NCBI GenBank assembly: GCA_031002005.1 | Contig: CM061921.1 | Coordinates: 127,688,597 to 127,752,596 of the forward strand | Source: Vandiemenella viatica | Lineage: Eukaryota > Arthropoda > Insecta > Orthoptera > Morabidae | Length of the DNA stretch: 64,000 nucleotides | Reading direction: 5' to 3' | Part shown: piece after piece, positions 58,017-64,000 of the stretch | Position numbering within the stretch: position 1 is the stretch's first letter | Layout of the letters: every line of letters begins with the position of its first letter | The notes under the pieces: model-generated | What the model was told of the DNA's origin: nothing | Database searches by the model: none | Seen by the model: only the letters and a program-made list of their open reading frames with translations | Position numbers and translations under genes: made by a program

Positions 58017-58625
58017 CGTCTGCATCTATATATATACTCTGCAACTCACAAAATTGTGGGTGGCAGAATGTGTTAAGCACCAATTCTAACTCCGTGAATT
58101 CCAATCCCAAACAGCACGAGGAAAGAAAGAATATATAAAAGCATCAGTACAGCATTTAATTTCTCTAATCTTATCCCTCCTGTCATTGCGACCTAAACAG
58201 TTTGGTGGACGAAGTATTGCATTGCACTCGTAAATGAAAAAAATCAACATATCCACCAGTAAATTCAAATGAAAATGATATCGTTTGTCTGCCAGACAGT
58301 ACCAGCCCACCCAATGAGGCTTTCATAACAGCTGTAGCAAGCAGTCACGACTCCAGTTCTCTAACGCGTCTGCATCTCCATATATACTCTGCAATTCACA
58401 AAATTGTGGGTGGCAGAGGGTGCTCAGCACCAAAGCGATCACTTGCGATAAGGATCCGAAACTCCACAACAGTCATCCAAATGTGGACGCATAAGAATTT
58501 TATGCTCCATTTCTCTATTTGCTTTGTATAAGCGATACAATTCTTCAAAATACGACCTACGAATCGTATTCTAGAATTAGCTTATCTCCAACGGAAATCA
58601 TGTGCAAGTCCCATTTCATGTTGTT
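58017..58625 (-). mobile_element. CR1/L2-group LINE, truncated, with a nested 3'-end fragment
   Basis: 58017-58365 and 58437-58625 are consecutive parts of one LINE copy (3' UTR, C-terminus RAVWDWNSR, CLGRNDRRDKIREIK, then GSYRK.. and the thumb). Between them, 58366-58436 is a second 3' UTR end (tctgcatctccatatatactctgc ... gctcagcacc), i.e. a very short family member inserted into the first. Comparison with 12447-12545 shows the interrupted order. Confidence 0.7.
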
Positions 58626-59372
58626 TAGTACACGGGTATGAAAAACTGATGGATAAAGTAACATTCGCATGCTGCGTCACTGCAAAGGAATATAGCTCGA
58701 TGAAGCTTGAACCATCCATAGAAAGAACTGCTACATTATGATACAGTAGGTAACGCCACGAGGCGAGCAGAAATCATACTTTCATACAGGGACAGAAGTC
58801 AAGGCGACTCACAATGGTCCCTGAATGGCTGTGTAATCACCACGGACATCGTTACATGCTCTGCAACACGCTCCCATTGCGGGCACAAGGTTTTATATAT
58901 ATATACTTACTATCTGTTCTGCAAATTTAGCTATACAGGACAATTTTGTAATTTTACAAAACTAAATATATAAAAGTATATTATTGTAGTTGAGGTGAGC
59001 CGAATAGGGCCTCTCAGCAACTACAAAACTGTGATAAAATAAATAGTTTATGGCAAATAAGAAAGTTTTATCGTTATTAAAAAGTAATAAAAACAGTTAT
59101 CAGTTTTAAAACAGTAATGAAATCAGATAAAATGGAATTGCTTTAAAATATCTACACTTTTGTTTATGGAATACGTTTACTTTTGAGCGCTGATGAGCAT
59201 CTGGTTTCAGAATGGAGATGTATTTAATAAGTAGAATAGCAAATAGAATATAGCTGACCATATGTGACACATGTATTTTTAATTCATTTTCTGCCTCACT
59301 TCTTCTTCAGAGTCACATTTAATAGATAAAAGTCTTTAGGAATGCGTTTCTTAGCCTAGATTTACCCGTCCT
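58626..59372. other. No gene recognised
   Basis: AT-rich sequence; the end nearest 59372 may hold the 3' UTR of the jockey relic. No motif was found. Confidence 0.4.
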
Positions 59373-61845
59373 CTACCCTAGTTCATAAAATTGCACACCA
59401 GATACTATATTGATTCGCTTGATAAAATTTTTGGTTCGTTGTTTTATAAAATCATTAGTGTAAGCGACATTTAATTCTCTGTGTAGGTGACAATTACGTA
59501 CATACCATGCTGCCGCCACTGCTATCCGGACCGAGCGTGGTGGTGTAACGGCTAGCGTTCTGGCCTCGCATTTGGGAGGACGGCGGTTCGAATCCCCGTC
59601 CGGGCATCCAGATTTTGGTTTTCCATGGTTTCCCCGAATCACTCCAGGTAAATTCCGGGATGCTTCCTTCAAAAGGCCATGGCCGAATTCCTTCCCATTC
59701 CTTGCCCCCCATCCTTTCCCGTCTCTAAAGACCTAGTTGTTATAGGAGACGTTAAGCAGTTGAAAAAAAAAACTGCTAACCGGGATACTTTGTTTTGAAA
59801 TAATTGTACTCTAAGTAACTTGCTACGATTAAAATTGGTCATCCATATGTGATTAGCGGTCGTAATATCTTCTTGTATGTTAATAGGCAGCACTCTGTTT
59901 TTAATTATAATTTTTTATTTAATATTTGGTACAATTTGTGTAATCTGGCAAAGGCTTCGTTTAGTTTATTGCTGATATGTATGTTCCACGTTATCCGTCT
60001 GTGAAGGTTGACTAAAAGGTATTTAATTAATTGATTACGTGGATTACATGTTTTGTTATTTCCGATGGTGTTTTCTCAGGATGGTTTTGTGGATGTCTTA
60101 GTGAAAACATTTCTGTTTAACATTTTCTGGGGTTTAAATGTATACGCCAGTGATTCAGCCATTCGGTTAATCGCGTGATTGCTTCCTGGAGGCTATTGCT
60201 GTGCGATATGTATGTCATTGGGTGAAGTATATATGACAGTGTCATCAGCGTATATTGGAGTCGAGGTATTTGTAAGAGTTGGTATATCCGACGTGTATAT
60301 GTTGAATAATGTAGGCCCTAATACAGACCCCTGTGGAACTCCTGCTATTACTGGTCGCGTTTTGGCTATTTTTGTGCTCACTCTTAAGTTGAAATTTCTA
60401 TTCTGTAGAATGATTTCTAGGATTTTATACAAATATAGAGGCCTTACTGTATTTTTGTTTATATAGCAATCAGGTGTGCCATACATTGTCAAATGCCTAG
60501 GCAACAACAATGAAAGCTGCCGGAGTGTGATATTTAATGTCTTCAAACAGGCGTAGTATATGGTGTGAGGTTAAGTTCATCGGGCGAAAGCAAACTCGTG
60601 AGGCGGGATAGTTCCCACAGCATCGAGGAAGGATATTAGTCGCTTCCATTACTGTCTTTCCTAGTAGTTTCGATAAAGTGAAAAGTCTGCTTATCGGTCT
60701 ATAGCCAGAGGGCAGGGATGCTGGGTTGTTATATTTATATAATCTGTGATATTAACATGTTTACATTCCCTTGGGAAATATCCGGCGCAGGGAATGCTGA
60801 TGAAAAATACAGTGAGATATGCAACTGCCTTATGGGGTAATGACATCAATGCTATATTGGGTATATTATTGTGGCTTGGGGATTTTCTTACGGGGAAATT
60901 CTTAAATTTTTGTCGCAGTTCTCCCGGAGCAGTGAATTTGATATAATTCTTTGTGTCAATAGTCATATGCTGAATAGATTCATCGAATGTTGTGTTAAAC
61001 TCATAATTTATTCTTTGATTCAATTTGAAGGTGATTTCAAAGTTATCTGCTAAGGTTTCGCATTTCTCTGAGTCACTGGATATGTAAGTATTGTTCCATT
61101 TTAAGAGTGGTAAGATTGTTGGTTCTCTGAGAATTCTTTTTATGGTTCTACATAGAGCCCTATCACCAGGTTCCATTTCTGATAGATACCTTTGGTATGT
61201 TTCATAACGAAACAAGTCAAGTTCTGTTTTGACCTGTCTAACTAATTGCTTTAGGAGTCAGAATTAGTGTGGGAGACGCTGCCTTCGCCGCTGTCTGCGA
61301 GTTTGATATTTATAGTTAATTAGATCCATGATTCTTTGTGATATTACTTCTTGGAGGATATAAACGATCTATTTCTAGATTTCCTGGCGGATAGTTCTAT
61401 TTGCATGGTGAATTCCAGATGGTAGATGTCATTCACCTTCATCATTGCTGTCTTCAGTGCCTTGCCTAAAGAATGGTTATAATATTAGATTAAGGTTAAA
61501 TTTGAATAAATTCCGGTTTACTTGCTCATATGGTATCTATAAGTGTTTGTTCTAATGTTTGGGGGGTTGTGAAAATTTTCTAACACTGGGAAGTGGTCTG
61601 AATCTAATTCAGCTTCCATAAATAGTGGTAATGTCATTTTTTTCGTGGGGAATGTGAAGTATATCAGGGGCATCATTTCGATTATTAAATAAAAAGGTTG
61701 ACCTGTGTGGTGCGAAAATGTGAAGGTTACCTGTAATGTCGAGCAGTTTCCTACCTTTTCGTGTTGTTGTTCTGCATTCCCAGGCTTGGTGTTTGTTATT
61801 CAGATACCCCATTAGCAGAATAAATTGATTTTGGAATGGGCCGCA
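59373..61845 (-). pseudogene. jockey-clade LINE ORF2 relic, 5'-truncated
   Basis: Minus strand from 61845: MGYLNNKHQAWECRTTTRKG (endonuclease GDxNAKHxxW region), LHIFAPHRSTFLFNN and APDILHI. Then ETYQRYLSEMEPGDRALCR and FPVRKSPSHNNIPNIAL (61215-60691), TRPVIAGVPQGSVLGPTLFN, YTSDIP and YADDTVIY (60400-60230). Last, VQLFQNKVSRL (59850) and, beyond an inserted SINE, YVRNCHLHRELNVAY and FIKRINIV to the stop at 59384. The block order and the AGVPQGSVLGPTLYNIYTSDIP-type motif are typical of jockey. YADD is intact but frameshifts occur between blocks and the first endonuclease motifs are missing. Confidence 0.8.
59518..59783 (+). mobile_element. SINE family A inside the jockey ORF2, with 12-bp duplication
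   Basis: Body 59530-59771, duplications actgctatccgg (59518-59529) and actgctaaccgg (59772-59783). Head accgagcgtggtggtgtaacgg, B box ggttcgaatcc, standard body and A tail. It is very close to the 16357 copy, including the shortened end (gacgttaagcag), so the two form a subfamily distinct from 17165. Confidence 0.88.
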
Positions 61846-62552
61846 GAGTAGTAAGGAAAATGTGGGTACAAAATGTTTATTTCATTTATTCATTGCTACT
61901 GCGAGATGAGAATCTGCACTGGAGCAGCTGTGTGCTACAGTGGATATGATGGCGTAGTGAACTGAATTACACACTGAGTAGCATTGCATGTGTCGATCAC
62001 GTGAACATCGTGCTGTCCTTATGCAGTAATCATGGGATAATCTGACGTATTCTAGTATGGAGCAAATCTCCCACCATTATGTCGTCAAGTCAACGTCACA
62101 AGCTTCTGATTGGCTGCTCAAGCAATGGCCGCTGTCAAACCGCTTAGTCAATAAAACTACCGCCATATAATTATTCCTTCATTCTGTTAGACGCATTCAC
62201 AAGATGAAGATATAGTCGCTATGACAATGCCTGTGCAGCTAGGTAAGACGAACATAGTTTTCACTGGCCTTGGTTGCCTCATAATATCAGTACATTGGTT
62301 AGGTTTTGTAATGTTACCAAGTATTAGTTTCGGGAAGCAGTTACCTGTTGTATCTAAAATGTTATCTGTTGGAATGTTATTTGATGATGAATGTTATCAA
62401 ACAGTTTCATTTCATTTTGTAAGTGTTTGCTATTATTATGATCAGCTCAGTAACATGTTATTTCCTCAATTCGTAGTAACGTAGATAGGTAACGGACAAA
62501 CATGTAATAGTAAGGTTTTTCTTAATAAATGTTGTTAAATTGTACTTCAGCG
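61846..62552. other. No gene recognised; promoter-like motifs
   Basis: 62085-62135 has cgtcaca, ctgattggctgctc (CCAAT box on minus) and caatggccgc, resembling the motif set of the foldback arms. An 87-codon frame (62221-62484) begins MTMPVQLG followed by gtaaga, a possible donor, but has no recognised homology. Confidence 0.35.
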
Positions 62553-64000
62553 CCATCTACATCTACGTATATACTCTGCAATTCAAATTATTGTGGGTGG
62601 CAGAGGGTGCTCAGCACCAAAGCTAATCTCTTTCTTGTGCATTCCAATCCCTAATGGAACGAGGGAAAAAAGAATTCATATAAGAATCATTGTGGCACCT
62701 TGTTTCTATAATCTTGTCTTTCCTGTCATTCCGACTCAAATAGGTTGGTGGACGAAGTATTTCACTATACTCGTAAGTGAAAGTGGGAGTACACATGTTT
62801 ACCAATAAGTTTAAACGAAACGCGTCGTCTATCTACCAGAGACTCCCAGCCTAGTCTACTAATCAGTTCTGTGACGCTTTCATAAGGACTGTAGCAAGCG
62901 GTCACGAATCGAGCGGATCTTCTCCGTACTTTCTCTATACTTCCGATCAACCCCTTACGAAACGGATCCCAAATGGCACAACAATGGTCCAAATGTGGAC
63001 GCAGAAGAGATTTGTACGCTATCTCCTTTGTTTGTTCATTACAATTTTTCAAGATTCGACCTATGAATCGCAGCCTAGAATTAGCTCTACCTACAAAGGA
63101 ATCAATGTGTAAGTCCCATTTCATGTTCCTTTATACTGTTACTCCCAAATATTTCATAGAATCAATCATATCAATAACTAATTGTTTAACTCCTATTTCT
63201 CAACAATTGGATTCTTTTTCTTAGTTATGCTCATTGTCTTGCACTTTTTACAATTTAGCGTAAGATGCCACTCAGCGCACCAAGCCAAAATAATATCCAG
63301 ATCACGCTGAATTTCTAAGCAATCGGCCAAATTCCTTACTTCCCTATAAATAAACGCATCATCAGCAAACAATCTAAAAAGGCTTTTCACTTTGTCTCCG
63401 ACATCGTTTATAAAAATTTAGAAAAGAAGTGGTCCTATTACACTTCCTTGAGGTACACCCCATGTAACATCTAGATTACAAGAACTTTCTCCTTCAATGA
63501 CGACATACTGCGACCGACCAGTTAGAAAATATTTTATCCATTCACAAAGCTGATCCGATATACCGTACGCTCGAAGCTTCGCTAAAAGGCGGTTGTGTGG
63601 CACAGTGTCAAAGGCTTTCTGAATATCTAAAAAAAATTGCATCTACTTGCGTACCTGCATCAACAACTTTCATTACGTCGTGTGTAAATAGGGCCAGTTG
63701 TGTTTCACATCATCTTTTCTTCCGAAATTGTTGATTTGTTGTAAGCAAATTATTATCATCTAGAGAATTCATAATGTTCTAGCATATAATTTGCTCCATA
63801 ACTCTACCACAAACTGATGTTATAGATATGGGACGATAGTTTCCAGGATCACTTCGATCACCTTTTTTGAAAATCAGAGTTACTTGCGCGATTTTCCAGT
63901 CTGAAGGTACTTTTCGCTCTTCTAATGATTTCCTGAATATATCAGACAGAAATGGCCCGATTTCCGCCGCATACTCTGAAAATACTCTTACTGGAATTCC
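62553..64000 (-). mobile_element. CR1/L2-group LINE (copy 5), running off the window
   Basis: 3' tail (ctacatctacg) and 3' UTR gtgggtggcagagggtgctcagcacc at 62553-62620. ORF2 follows from 62623 upward: CAIWDPFRKGLIGSIEKV and RRRSARFVTACYSPYESVTEL (62805-63124), SLFRLFADDAFIYREVRNL (63390-63330), SGVPQGSVIGPLLF counterpart WGVPQGSVIGPLLF (63460-63418) and FLDIQKAFDTVPHNRLL. Frameshifts lie near 62815, 63190 and 63410. This copy retains the FADD box that copy 1 lost. The 5' part is beyond 64000. Confidence 0.85.

Noticed and set aside
62221..62484. First exon of a host gene with donor after MTMPVQLG
   Set aside because: The promoter-like motifs upstream are suggestive, but there is no homology, no partner exon and no selection signal to judge by.

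Overview
This is a stretch of animal nuclear DNA, most likely from a large-genome insect. The pointers are insect-type transposon relics, several tRNA-derived SINE families sharing one conserved body, and a host exon with vertebrate-like splice signals. The SINEs recall those of stick insects and orthopterans, but that placement is a recollection and not proven here. No bacterial genes, rRNA, functional tRNA genes or CRISPR arrays are seen.

The only host-gene piece I can support is one 159-base adenylate cyclase exon on the minus strand (30096-30254), resembling type 5/6, with a clean GTGAGT donor and an AG acceptor. No neighbouring exon was found, so almost all of the window is probably intron or intergenic DNA filled by transposable elements.

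Layout. 1-3.6 kb: old SINEs. 4.1-5.1 kb: Penelope-like relic. 5.2-7.1 kb: decayed tandem array. 10.5-11.6 kb: relic of an uncharacterised repeat-borne gene. 12.1-16 kb: near full-length CR1/L2-group LINE (minus) with a coiled-coil plus SGNH-esterase ORF1. 16.3-17.4 kb: two SINEs with target-site duplications. 18.1-20.3 kb: Tigger-like and hAT/ZMYM1-like relics. 20.3-28 kb: a ~530-bp repeat (E) with a tRNA-like centre; one copy is split by a Tx1/L1-group LINE (20594-26991), itself split by a piggyBac-like element (24787-26095). 28-29.8 kb: env-like relic and one LTR. 30.1 kb: the adenylate cyclase exon. 32.8-36.8 kb: second CR1/L2-group LINE with PHD-like ORF1. 36.8-42.5 kb: DUF7869-like relic interrupted by a mariner-like element and a 4.37-kb foldback-like element. 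43.9-50.2 kb: inverted duplication with a pogo-like element and a relic gene in the middle. 51.6-55.1 kb: Ty3/gypsy relic. 55.2-55.6 kb: Tc1 relic. 57.1 kb: a 146-bp hairpin. 58-64 kb: further LINE copies and a jockey relic, with a SINE in its ORF2.

The main interest is the order of insertions. For several nested elements the window itself holds an empty-site copy or a reading frame that resumes after the insert, so boundaries and target-site duplications can be read directly. The most unusual items are the foldback-like element (950-bp arms carrying CRE, CCAAT and YY1-like sites plus a Pol III box), a LINE inserted in the A box of a tRNA-like sequence, and a ~100-bp module found both inside repeat E and as a tandem array 13 kb away.
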